A stretch of DNA of 64,000 nucleotides from Nymphaea colorata (taxonomy: Eukaryota > Streptophyta > Magnoliopsida > Nymphaeales > Nymphaeaceae): assembly GCF_008831285.2 (NCBI RefSeq), contig NC_045145.1, forward strand, positions 13,762,802 through 13,826,801, given 5' to 3'. Below the pieces are notes generated by a model, which worked only from the letters and a program-made list of their open reading frames with translations, did not search any database and was not told the origin of the DNA. Below, piece after piece: positions 1-11,351 of the stretch (positions are counted from its first letter, which is position 1; each line of letters opens with the position of its first letter). Both the position numbers and the translations under genes were made by a program.

Positions 1-1001
1 GGGGCCCTTGCATTCTATTCTTGATTGTTACTGTTTCAATGTAAGATGCGATGTCGAAATGCAGTTGATCTTTTTTACTACTTTAAAAAGGACTATGAAA
101 ACAATAATTTCCTGTAACCCCTCAAAAAATTTAGTCTCATATTAAAGATTGTGAGGGATGGGGTCGTTACATTCCCCATGGTCTTATTGTTGGCTACTCT
201 TCCTATAGAACGTGACGTCATAATTAAACGTGTTTCCAGTTTTTCTTTTTTGATATGAATAAGTTGACACGCTTTAAATGTTGCCAGTAGTTCTTTTAAT
301 TTTTCAACGGTCAATTCCCAAAATTTGTGTTGCTTGTTAAAATCCGACCACTATGTATCATCTCACATGAAATCACCAGATAGGCATGTTTAATTAGGTG
401 CATGGTAGTTGAAACTGCCCCGAACTGGTGAACACTTATCGGTGTCATCCTATATATGGCTGCCGCTGACATGTTAACAGGGTGAGATGTTGGAAACCTT
501 GAGCACCATTCTTTTGCTCTAACTTACCTATTATGTTTTGTAACTTCACCAATATATGTTGCCACGATCGCATTTTGTTTTTGGTAGCTCGGAGAGAATT
601 TTCCCTGGTGTGATAGTTTTGGAAGTTTAATTTGTGGTAATTTGAAGATCATGCCTGTGTTGCGTGCTTCATGTGTAGATTTGGCTGGCAGAGAATTTTC
701 CACAGTCATCAATTAGCTTTCTGTATTTGTTGTAGAATTCTGATTTCTTGCCTGTTAAATTCTAAAGGAGGCTAGATATGATTGCTTATGTTTCAAAGAA
801 AGGTTTACTTCAGAAGAACTGTTAGTGGGCTTTGTTTGCCTCGTTCCTGATCAATTGTTTATTGTTATGACAGATAAATACATGTAATGGAAATTGCTGC
901 TGTTTTTAATTTTATTCCTAGCAAGCCATATGAATGCAAGATGTCGATGAATTAATGAAGACTGGGTGGAACTATTCCATTCTGGTGCTTTACATCTGCT
1001 T

Positions 1002-1003
<2 letters not shown>

Positions 1004-1038
<35 letters not shown>
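1004..1038. repeat. (TC)n microsatellite
   Basis: An uninterrupted TC dinucleotide run of about 17 units. It creates low-complexity Leu-Ser frames on + and Arg-Glu frames on -, which are not genes. Confidence 0.95.
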
Positions 1039-1039
<1 letters not shown>

Positions 1040-1488
1040 AATCAACATTGAATTTCTTCAAAGATGGACCGGAAACTGGACCGCGGTTTGCCGGTTACTG
1101 TACATGGCTAGCCTGTAAATTTTTCTAGTGAGAGTAGTCATGGTTCCGATATTCCAGTTCAGATTGGGTGAAAAGTGTCCCGATGGGTGTCTTTCCCATA
1201 TTTTCTATTCAGATATTGCAACATGTTTGAGTTTCCGGAGAAAAGCACTTTAGCTGGTTGGTTCATCTTACTGCAGTCGTTTCTAAATCTTTTGGCCGAA
1301 AAACTTGATTTATCTTCACTTTAATTAGTATAAAATTGAAGGGAGACACTATATTTGTTTTGCAATTTTTCATCAAACATGTGGGGAACTTCATTTATTG
1401 GTGGAAAAAAAATTACCTCGCCTTTAATTTGAACTATGGTGAAAATCTTTCAAGTTAAATATGAGTATCGACCCAAACGGTGAAATTA

Positions 1489-1511
1489 TCTCTCTCTCTC
1501 TCTCTCTCTCT
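1489..1511. repeat. (TC)n microsatellite, short
   Basis: A run of about 11 TC units in non-coding DNA. Confidence 0.9.
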
Positions 1512-1807
1512 GAAAAGATTCCTCCTTCCGATGTTTAACCTAGAAAATTTCCCGTGCTTTGTTTTGTCTCAAACACTACCCAGATGATAAATATCAACGA
1601 GTACATTAGGTTCCATGTTTCCAGCAACTCGAGAAGATAAGTCCATCCTTGAAAAAGCGCACGAATCCACACTTGGAAAAGTGCATGAAAAACTTTTAGA
1701 AAGAAAGTGGTTCTCCCATCAAAAGGCATGTTTGAGAGCAGATCAGTGAATATCCATCGTTTTCAGTGATAAACTAAAAGTGCTCTTGGAAACAAGTAAA
1801 TGGACAC

Positions 1808-1850
1808 TCTTCTTCTTCTTCTTCTTCTTCTTCTTCTTCTTCTTCTTCTT
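1808..1850. repeat. (TTC)n microsatellite
   Basis: About 14 tandem TTC/CTT trinucleotides in non-coding DNA. Confidence 0.95.
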
Positions 1851-3756
1851 TTGTTCGTTCCTTTTCTCTAAGTTGTAGCCTTTTAGCCACAATTCCGCAC
1901 CTCAAAATAAAACGCGCTTCCCCAATTGCTCTGACAAAACCCATGCCTTTCAATATTTTCGTCCTTTAGCTTGGGAAGTTGACTAAAAAATTGGTCACGC
2001 CACTTTTCTAGTCTATCTTCCGGCTTTTGTTTGCAAGATTGAAGAAAGAAATGTTGATTTCTTTTAGTTTTGGGGCTTTCTAATGTTCGGCTTGGGTACT
2101 GGCTAAAAAGTGACATTTTCACTGAAAAAGCTTGCTATTGTCCCTCTTTTTATTTACTTGGACAGGCTTTGAGGATTTTCATGCAACGCCTGTATATGGA
2201 ATACGAATATCGTCCTTCTTGGATCATCGTTCTTCTTCGCATTCCTGTACTTCTCTTCTAACTTGGGACTTTTATAGGTCAACAATTTGGTGTTTTAAAA
2301 ACTAAAGTCCTCAAATGCTTATTGCAGTTTCTTATTAACAATGATCATAATTTCATGACTTAATGTAAATTTTATGAATCTTAGAATTGATCAAAACTTT
2401 ATAGAAGATGGGACTCTCGAAAGGAAACATGTAATTCCAAGTGGGTTAAATTAGTGGGGGCTGCTATTTGATTAGCAGTTCGTTTAGTGGCTTTCCTCAT
2501 TTCTCATTGTTGGCCACACAGGCCATATGGGTTTTGTTTGTCCTTTGTTTGTTAATTATCTGGTGCGCTTGATTTGGGTTCGCATCTGCTCCCCTTTTAT
2601 TTTTCCTTTGATGAATGGACCTGTTTTGCAAGAGCCTTGATTTTCTGGTGTTTCTGTAGAAGAATGCAGGAAGTAGACAGGGGACCATAAAGTTGATGTG
2701 TGCATACTTGAATATCAGCTGTGGATCTTCGACATTTTTGGAGCCCTTTCGCTTATAATTCATACCATTGTCCTTGTAAATGCAAATTGATTCTGATGAT
2801 GAGCTGTGGTTTTGCCAGTCATAATTAGTAGTTTTTAATGTTAAAGGGTCGATACTTTCTGACATGCAAATTTTACAGTAATTCTAACATGCAAAACGGC
2901 GCTTGATGTGAAGTCTGACTACAATAACAAAAAACGAAAAATCAAGTTACCCACTCTTTTCGAATGCAATAAATTTGGACCATGGGTGACTTGGTACAAC
3001 TCTGCAACATAAACATTTTCTGAGAATGGCCTACTATATGGAGGCATTTGATCTTCAGAAGCTTTTTTCCAGGCAAATATTGTTCACCTATATGAAAAAT
3101 TAGTGTAAGGAAAATAGTTTGACCTCTTCGATGCCAACTTATTTTTCTCCTTAAAATCTTAAAGAAAGCAGTGAAATAAGGGTTTGGAATTTGATGTGGC
3201 AAATTCAAATTTCACGCTTGTTTGGACTGAGGATATATCTGTATGAACACATGGCACTTCAACCATTCAACACACCCTGAAATATTTTTCAGAGTGATCG
3301 AACACCCTCTAAAAAAAGTATGCAAGTACTGAACTGTGATCTTTTTCGACCTGAAGAATCGTAGCAAACCCACCTCATGGCAGGCAGAGTACTTGCTGGG
3401 GAGATGGAAGGCAGGTTTTCGACTATATTCTTATGCATGGTTGGCCCAAAGCAAAAATCTCTGAAGATCTTCACTATCAAATGAAACTAGATTCAGGTTT
3501 GGTAGGTTTTCTAGTTTAGTATCTTCTTCAAATAAGAGAGAGCACCCAAGATCTTCATCAAGGACAAGAACGAACAACCGATCGTGGGAGTGACCGTCCA
3601 TCTCTAAAGTGGAGGGTGGAGATTCTTGAACTTTTTAGAATGTGATTTGCTCACCACATGACCCGTCGTCGGTTCATTGTGTTTTCCCTCGCAGCCGCAG
3701 CGCAGGGTGGAGGCAGCCGGTTTTCGCCCCCTCGTCAACCGGTATTCTCCGGTGAC

Positions 3757-3763
3757 TATAAAA
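3757..3763 (+). promoter_or_regulatory. Putative TATA box of the VID27-like gene
   Basis: TATAAAA lies 126 bases upstream of the start codon at 3889. A TSS about 30 bases downstream would give a leader of roughly 95-100 bases with a short CT-rich stretch just before the ATG. Position and sequence support it; no TSS data are available. Confidence 0.6.
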
Positions 3764-3888
3764 TCCCTGGTTTTGAACTCCGAGTCCTAATTTTTTGAAT
3801 TCGCGTCTACTCGCTGAGGAAGAAGCAGCGGCAAAAGTCTCAATCTAGGGTTCCCTGCACACACAAACTCTCTCTCTCGCTGTCCAGC

Positions 3889-6800
3889 ATGGGAGGTTCT
3901 CAGAGTCGGGAGGGAAATCTCTGCGATTCAGAAGACGAGGAGGAAGAAGAAGAGGAGGAGGAAGAAGTGCAGACGGAAGAGGAGGAGGAAGAGGGCAGGG
4001 AACAACGAACTCCTGCTTCCTTCAGAACCCCAAACCCTAATTCGCCGCCGCCTTCGTCCCTGGACGAGATCAACGCCACTCTCAAGGCCCTTCAGCTCAA
4101 GTACGCCAACGTGCCCTCAGTCAAGAACGCCGTGAAGCTCTACTTGCACATCGGAGGGAACACCTCCAATGCCAAATGGGTCATCTCCGAGAAGCTCACT
4201 ACGTACGAGTTCGTAGACGAGAACGAAAATGGGGGAGAGGGGCACGTCAAGGTCAAGGGCAAGCCCAAGTTCCAGCGGAGGTGGCTCCTGAAGGTGGGTT
4301 CGAAGGTCCGAGGGCTGGTGTCGCCGTCGATGCAGATGAAGATGTTTGACGACCAGAGGCGCGTTGATTTCGTCTGTGACGGCGTCTGGGCGCTCAAGTT
4401 CTTCACGCCAGAGGACTACAAAGTCTTCCTTGCGGAGTTTCAGAACTGTTTGTTTGAAAACCTGTACGAGACAGAGGCGTCGAACAAGGAGGATGTGTAT
4501 GGCAAGGACTTCAAAGGCTGGTTTGACCCGAAGGAGGCAGACGATTCGATGTGGGAGGATGCTGAAGAGAGCTTCAAGGAGGCTTATACTCCGGTGAGAG
4601 ACAGGCACGATCTCTTGGAAGAGTTGGAAGAGGCCGCAAATGGTGGGATTCAGGGTATCGCAATGGGTGCGCTCGACTACAGCTTTTTGGTTAGTGATTC
4701 GGGCATTGAAGCCGTGAAGAACTTGAGCCACGGCATTCATGGGAAAGGGGTCTCCGTGAAATTCAACAATGGCAAGAGTAGGTTTGGTGGGTTGGACTCT
4801 CCTTCTTCCTTTGAAACCCCTAAGAAGGCTTTGTTGATGAGGGCGGAGACCAATATGCTTCTAATGAGTCCGGCCGCCGAAGGGAGACCACATGCAACCG
4901 GGCTTCATCAATTGGATATAGAGACAGGGAAGGTAGTCACGGAATGGAAGTTTGCGAAGGATAATACCCAGATAACAATGCGAGATATAACGAATGACAG
5001 CAAGGGCGCGCAATTAGATCCATCCGGATCGACGTTCTTGGGGCTAGACGATAGGAGGCTCTGCAGGTGGGATATGCGTGATCGGAAAGGGGTGGTGCAA
5101 GAGCTGGATGGGCCTGTTCTAAACTGGGCAGATGGGCATCAATTTGCTAGTAACACCAAATTCCTGTGTTTTGCTACAACTGGTGATGGCTGCATTGTGG
5201 TTGGTTCGGCAGATGGGAAGATCCGTCTGTACTCTGACCGCTCAATGAGGATGGCGAAGACGGCATTTCCAGGGCTCGGATCTCCGATAACTCATGTCGA
5301 CGTGACTTACGATGGCAAGTGGATATTAGGAACAACAGATACTTACTTGATTCTCATTTGCACATTGTTCACTGACAAAGACGGAAAGACCAAAACGGGC
5401 TTCACTGGCCGTATGGGTAACAAAATTGCTGCTCCACGGTTGCTAAAACTGACGCCGCTGGATTCAAATTTGGCTGGCCAGAATAACAAGTTCCATGGAG
5501 GCCAGTTCTCCTGGGTAAGAGCTTCCTTTTTTCCTAAAAGTTTCTTAAGCTAGTTTTGAGTATGCCGTTCTATAGTTTCATGATATCTAAAGAATTGAGC
5601 ATCTCTGCCTTTTGTTCTACTTTCAAGCACCAGTGAGTCGAGATGAGGTTCTACTAAAATATTCTACTCTAGATGCTAAAACCAAGTTCATGTGAAAAAT
5701 TTTCTGGTAGGCGTTCAGCGCTGGAATAGGGTATCAGATAGTGCAGTAAACACGCAATCAATGTAAAGGCTTCTACTATGACAATCTTATTTTTATCATT
5801 AGGAATACAAAACTAACATTTTTAATGCCTACTCTGACGTACTGGCATCCCAAGTTTTGTTCCTGTTGGAGCGTCAAGCAAAACAAGTTCTTGCCCAAGG
5901 AGGCAGTTTGTTTTTCTGCCCATGTATCTAGTGTTTTCCGAATCTCAATGTGTTTAACCCATTTATCTGTTACTAGGTAACGTAACCCTTGATTCTTGTG
6001 TCCTTGTCTTATGTGCTTCTGTAATTCTGTTAAGCATAGAAGCATGCATTAGATGGTATTGCCTGCAGCCCTTTACCCATATGGTTTAGCCTTTTAATAT
6101 TTGAAGTTGTCCTTCCTCAGCGTTCATGATTCAATTAAATTATTCAAAATAAACAAGGCAGATCTCGTTAGTCTTCTTCTTTGTTCTGCAGTTTTGATCT
6201 TAAAAATTCACAGAACTTTAAGTTGTTCTGTAATTTATGCATCGATTGCTTACTCCATAAATTAGAAAAGGCGTCATTTCATTGGCATCATTAATTCTTC
6301 ACTTTGGAAAGATATCAATCATATTGATTTAGGTAGAAGGAGTTATTCTTCATGTAGAAACTACTGAAAGGAGCTCTCTGCAATTGCAGTGATTTCAAGC
6401 TCCCTTATATCACCATTCAGTTTAGCTGCTCATATATCGCTGGAAGTGATCAGAACATACTATGCATATCCTTTCGGATGGATTTTACAGAAGAAAATTA
6501 GTGCTACATTTTGTTAACATATCTGTTGTAGCTACGCTACTGAATCTTTGTTCCTGGTGTACGCTCTATGCCTGGTTGCAGTTGCTATTTCCATAAAAAA
6601 AAATAGCCCAAAAGCTAGTTTACTTTTATTGTAAGGATGCGTTACGGCATATATTGTGATGGATAGGTGAAAGAGGATCCCTGACTTCTACGGAGTTTAT
6701 GCAGGTCACAGAGGGCGGAAAACAAGAACGGCATCTTGTTGCAAGTGTTGGCAAATTCAGTGTTATATGGAACTTCCATCAGGTGAAGAACAGTTCGCAT

Positions 6801-6986
6801 GAGTGTTACCGTAACCAAGAAGGCCTAAAAAGCTGCTATTGCTACAAGATTGTTCTCAAGGATCAATCAATTGTAGAAAGTCGCTTCATGCATGACAAGT
6901 TTGCTGTAACTAATTCTCCAGAAGCTCCACTTGTAGTTGCCACACCATTGAAAGTTAGTTCTTTCAGCATTTCAAATAGAAGATGA
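3889..6986 (+). CDS. CYPRO4: VID27-like protein (CYPRO4 family), two exons
   Basis: Exons 3889-5514 and 6705-6986 join in phase 0 (donor GTAAGA at 5515, acceptor CAG ending 6704), giving 635 residues, the usual length of plant CYPRO4/VID27-like proteins. The N-terminus reads MGGSQS, which fits the N-myristoylation pattern (Gly2, Ser6), followed by a run of almost only Glu/Asp at about residues 13-36. Next comes a globular region (about 60-300) with the family signature around [15 protein letters not shown]. The C-terminal VID27 domain (about 315-635) looks like a WD40-type beta-propeller with blades such as [14 protein letters not shown]. Yeast Vid27 was found with vacuolar import and degradation of gluconeogenic enzymes; the plant role is little known. 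Family assignment is firm; membrane anchoring by myristate is inference. The start is the first ATG after the TATA box. The 1190-base intron contains no recognised gene. Confidence 0.93.
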
Positions 6987-8315
6987 TTCATTGGATGGTG
7001 AATCTTCTTCATGCATTTTCAAGTTCAGGCTAGCAATGATATCCACAGCATGCATTGGAACTCATGATTCTAAATTCTGGATGTATTTGTTTAGAAGTTT
7101 GTATGTTTCCCCTTTGAAAGACAGTTTTTTTTGTTTTTGTTTAATTTGTGAATGTTGTGTTTTTGTAAAAGATTGTGCTTCAAATTTGCATGTTATATGT
7201 TTGTTCCGTGTATGCTACTTTTCATCTTGCAGAAGCAGATGATATCCGGTAAAAAGAAAGTTGGACTTCTCCTGAGGACTTGCGATTAGCAGTAACTTGG
7301 GTACATTCAATTCTTCCCACGTCTCATCGTTTCAAAATTTATTTTGCGATCTTTTCGTCTGGCCCACAGTGGTGCGTGTTCATCTTCCTCACCCTGTAGT
7401 ATTGAGCAATTCGAGAGGCGGCCAATTTAGGTGGATTGACTTTGTTGTGGTTTTCCATCGAAGTGCTGTAACCTGGCTTAACTAAAAAGTAAAAGTTGAA
7501 AAGGCTTATACAATTGTCATTTCATTTTAGTACCGTGTATGACCAACTAATGGACGTCATGAAAAATCTGAACTAGCAGGAGTTCTGGTAATGGTGCTAT
7601 TATTCAGAGGGATAGGTCGGGTATGAAGGCAACAGTTTTCGTTTCCTTTTCCATCCTTCCTGTAGATGGATCAGCACGTGGAATTTGGAAAGATTGAAGT
7701 GCACACACTGCTTGAAATGCAATTGACTTTGTTCAATAAGCCCAAATACCCATTTTTTACTAGTCAGGCCCTCATCGACTGCACACGAAAGAATCTGTTA
7801 CACTTTTAAGTGTACACTTTGAATCCAAGGGTGACCAGACTTGTAACAAGGATTTAAGATGATCCTGAATTTCTACAACACTGAATTACCTTTTATATTG
7901 AGAAGCTACAAGACTGAATTACCTTATCTGAGGTATCTGTTTCCACCTGTGGTGGCAACAAAAACAAGTAATCTGCAACAAATGAGACATTTCAATCCTA
8001 CGCTCTTGTCACCCACAGGGAACCATTTTGATTGGAGCTTGTTTTTCTCGCAAAAGAGATCCGGAACGGAAATTTCCGTTCTCCTTGCTTGAAACAACAC
8101 CCAGGGTGTAACAAGGGGTTCTGCTTCAAACTTCAAAGTCAATCAGAATCGAAGTCAATAAATTTGACGACGAGGGATAGTTCGGTCCTAATGTTAGTGA
8201 GCAAAGTGGCTTCGCGTGGTACTGGCTTCGCTATCTCGAACCGTCTAAAACCGGTGGCCCTGCATTTCTGGCTTCTGCTGCAGGCAGTTGTGAGGACCAA
8301 AGGAGAAGAAGAATA
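6987..8315. other. 3' UTR of VID27-like gene and LHCA5 upstream region
   Basis: The first few hundred bases after the stop are T-rich and probably 3' UTR; I see no canonical AATAAA close by. The remainder should include the LHCA5 promoter. I find no clear TATA box in the last 150 bases before the LHCA5 ATG. Open frames here have no recognisable domain. Confidence 0.5.
7675..7680. promoter_or_regulatory. G-box hexamer CACGTG upstream of LHCA5
   Basis: A palindromic CACGTG lies about 640 bases upstream of the LHCA5 start codon. G-boxes bind bHLH/PIF and bZIP/HY5 factors in many light-regulated genes. A hexamer of this kind can occur by chance, so its role here is inference. Confidence 0.3.
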
Positions 8316-10007
8316 ATGGCGATGGCATCTGCCTGCAACTGCCGCTACTCTTCTCTGCTGTTCTCTGCTTCGTCATCTAATCAGCGAGTTATGCAGCGGC
8401 ACCCGTTATTCATTACATCTGTTGCTACCATTAGCCGTCCTCGAACGCTCGCGGCAGTTCGAGCCCAGCGGGCCTCCTGGCTTCCTGGTTTGGATCCTCC
8501 TCCGCACTTGGATGGCACGTAAGTTTCCAATGACCCCAGAATGCTTCCTATGAGAGAAGAGAACTCTCTGAGCCCCTTTCGTGCAGATGCTCGCTCCTTC
8601 AAATCTTCATCGCTGTTCTTCTTACAAATGTTGGTCTGCTTGTGTGCAGCCTAGCTGGGGATTTCGGGTTTGATCCTCTGGGTTTAGGGGAAGACCCAGA
8701 AACCTTGAGATGGTACGTGCAGGCAGAGCTTGTGCACGCTCGTTTTGCAATGGCAGGTGTGGCTGGAATTCTGTTTCCTGATGTGAGTATCCCTGGCACA
8801 GCTTTTGAGGAAATTATGGCCCTCTCGAGAGGGAGGGATAGAGAAGTAACCCTTCATTCTTTTCAATTTAGCATAGAGAAATATGTGGTTTTTGATGATG
8901 TACCTCCCTGTGAGAGTATAATGAATTCGCCTTTTCAGATTGTCAATTCCCCTTTCAGAAGATTGCTCATCTTTGCAGAACCATAGGGAAGTTGCCAATT
9001 CAATGACATTAAACCTTTAGAATGGGGAAAGTTGTCCTCGAGGTTGAGGTACCCAATCACAGTAGCAGTCGGAGCTCTGGTGGAAAACTTGTTTGAGCGA
9101 TAGTTATTAGTTCAAGAACTTTTAAGCCATTCTGATGTCTTTTCCAAAATGTGTTCCTACATTATGCCAACTGACTTTTTCCTGAGGTTTGCAGTTACTC
9201 CGTTACTCAAGAATTTTAAAGCCTTTCTGATGCCGTATCCAAATCTTTTTCTTTCATTATGCCGACTGACTTCTTCCTGTGGTTTGCAGTTACTCCGTCT
9301 AACGGGAGTCAGTGATTTACCAGTTTGGTATGAAGCTGGAGCAGTAAAATTCGATTTCGCAAGCACAAGAACACTGTTTATTGTTCAACTGATTCTAATG
9401 GGGTAGATTGACTGAAGACTCTCTGAACTTCTAGTCAAATAACTTCGGGCGTCTAATCCCGTTTTCCTTCTGTAGATTTGTTGAGACTAAGAGATACATG
9501 GATTTCATTAGCCCTGGATCGCAAGCAAAAGAAGGGTCATTCTTCGGTCTAGAAGCGGCATTCGAAGGTTTAGCACCAGGGTGAGTTCTCTGGCGACCAT
9601 TCATAAATCGAATGAAAGAAAATTTGTCATACGTCGATGAAAAGCAAAAGGAAGGCCTGCCATTTGTGATCTATTAATAGTTATGCTACTGGAAACAGCT
9701 ATCCAGGGGGTCCTCTGCTCAACCCACTGGGTCTGGCGAAGGATATTGATGACGCTCACGAATTGAAGCTCAAAGAAATCAAGAATGGTTAGTCTCTCGA
9801 TCAGAGTAGATGCACCAGATATTATCGCTTATTACTGCCTAAAATATGCTGTTCCTCGTTACAGGAAGATTGGCAATGGTGGCAATGCTGGGCATTTTTG
9901 TGCAAGCCTCTGTGACGCACACGGGTCCCATCGACAATCTGGTAGCCCACCTCTCAAATCCATGGCATACAACTGTTGTTCAGACGCTCTCTTCCATGAC
10001 ATCATAA
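8316..10007 (+). CDS. LHCA5: LHCA5, photosystem I chlorophyll a/b-binding protein 5, six exons
   Basis: Exons 8316-8518, 8650-8782, 9290-9402, 9476-9580, 9699-9787 and 9865-10007 join in frame to 261 residues; every intron is GT..AG. Residues 1 to about 45 are Ser/Arg-rich with few acidic residues, as in a chloroplast transit peptide. The mature start [18 protein letters not shown], the first-helix motif [10 protein letters not shown] (93-102) and the third-helix motif EIKNGRLAM (211-219) carry the Glu/His/Asn chlorophyll ligands and Glu-Arg salt bridges of the LHC family. Segments such as [15 protein letters not shown] and [18 protein letters not shown] match LHCA5 better than LHCA1-4 as I recall them. 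LHCA5 is a minor PSI antenna protein that helps dock the chloroplast NDH complex to PSI. ATG 8316 is the first of two in-frame starts six bases apart. Intron 2 carries a tandem duplication covering its acceptor. Confidence 0.96.
9112..9297 (+). repeat. Two-copy tandem duplication spanning the intron 2 / exon 3 junction of LHCA5
   Basis: Copies 9112-9202 and 9207-9297 are diverged direct repeats with a 95-base period. Both contain the polypyrimidine stretch, a TTTGCAG acceptor and the following TTACTCCG. Only the second copy continues into the LHC reading frame, so 9289/9290 is the functional junction and 9194/9195 is a decoy. Confidence 0.9.
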
Positions 10008-10191
10008 ATGTGAGAGAGAGAGAGAGAGAGATTTGCAATGTTTCGGTTGTAATAATCACTGGCATTCAGTTCGCTACTTGTACACGTCCATCAGTCCCAA
10101 GTTTTGATGTCAAACTGAAGATATCTACTTGAGCACTTAAAATTCAAATCGCCATTTGTACATATCCATGAGTTCCAAAAGATTTAGCTCT

Positions 10192-10224
<33 letters not shown>

Positions 10225-11351
10225 ATATGGTGTTACCAAGGAATCATACATGCGCTTATAAAAGTTCTACAAAACTTTTAAGTCGCCAACTGGAAATAAA
10301 GAAATATGTCAAGTGTTAAAAGCAAACTTGCTGCATAAATACAAATTAAATTTTTTAATATTTGTCAACAAACATATAATTAATAAGCAAAGGAAAGCAA
10401 TTAATATTGAGAAGCAGAATAAGAAACAGAAAACGAACACGAAGAGCCAAAATACGTATACGACTCAAATGACGATGACATTAATGATATGGACATTGGT
10501 AATGATGAAAAGCACAATGGCAATATAGAAGAATTTGGAGTTTGAAATAAAACAACGCCGTTATATTTCGGACGAGCGTCTTCTGTTCAGCTCGCTGATC
10601 TTAATAAGTGTGGCAATAACAATTTTGGTATTGGTTGTTTTTTGTTAGGCTCAACGGCTTTAGTTTCCTTCTCCTTACAATTCAGATCGAGCTGACCTTG
10701 ATGTTTACTGGATTATCTGAATCTGAACCCCCTCAAGTATGACAATTTTGTGTGAGAAAAAAGTTGAACATAATTGTAAATGTTCATCACGCTTGGAAGG
10801 ACGACAAAACTCCGTACACTGTTTTCGGCACAAGAAGAGGTGGTCTTTGCTTGAACTAACCTTCCAAATTCAATACTACCCCAAAAGTATGGAATCTCCA
10901 AACTTTTCTGCATGAACAATTGATCTGCTGTCGCTTACAATATTTATTTGAATAAAGATCAAAATAGTAAGATATTAGATAAAAGGACATCCATGGTGCC
11001 CCAAAATAGCGAACACTCGCGTATTTCAAATGATTTATCAGGAATGAAATGCATAAGCGACAAGAAGATTGCTCTGTGCATTGTCAGGTTTGAACCTAGA
11101 AGATAGGATAGGACACTTGTACACTGGAATAGGAGAATAAATTGTTTAGCCGCCATTCCCTTCCCCATTCACCAGGGAACTCGTATAACCCATTCAATGT
11201 GCCGTCTGAATAAATGATGCCAATCATCCCCAAAAAAAACTCATGCCTTACTCTTCAAGGACATGAAAACCGCACCAAAATGCTTCGCCAGCACTTCAAT
11301 ATGAACGCGGGATGACAACTCTACGAAATTTCTTTTCTAGAATTTGGCAAT
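10008..11351. other. Convergent 3' intergenic region between LHCA5 and the BAT2-like gene
   Basis: Holds the 3' UTRs of two convergent genes. A (GA)n run begins about seven bases after the LHCA5 stop (10014-10030), and an (AT)n run lies at 10190-10214. Possible polyadenylation signals are AATAAA at 10295-10300 for LHCA5 and, on the minus strand, AATAAA at 10943-10948 for the BAT2-like gene. No further gene is seen. Confidence 0.5.
10295..10300 (+). terminator. Candidate polyadenylation signal of LHCA5
   Basis: AATAAA 288 bases after the stop codon. Plant signals are loose, and a closer variant signal could be used instead. Confidence 0.3.

Larger units (their letters stand above)
1..3756. 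other. Intergenic region, no gene recognised
   Basis: No open frame here has a domain I recognise or joins to another by splice sites into a longer protein; all are under about 125 codons. The stretch is AT-rich with three microsatellites (listed separately). The last few hundred bases should contain the promoter of the VID27-like gene. The first few hundred bases could be an intron or UTR of a gene outside the window; nothing visible supports or excludes that. Confidence 0.6.

Noticed and set aside
4117-4740. 207-codon minus-strand frame across VID27-like exon 1
   Set aside because: A shadow of the VID27-like coding frame; GC-rich coding sequence has few antisense stops, and nothing in the translation is recognisable.
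9195-9289. Upstream acceptor at 9194 as the true start of LHCA5 exon 3
   Set aside because: It would add 95 bases and shift the frame; the conserved residues [17 protein letters not shown] follow only from 9290.
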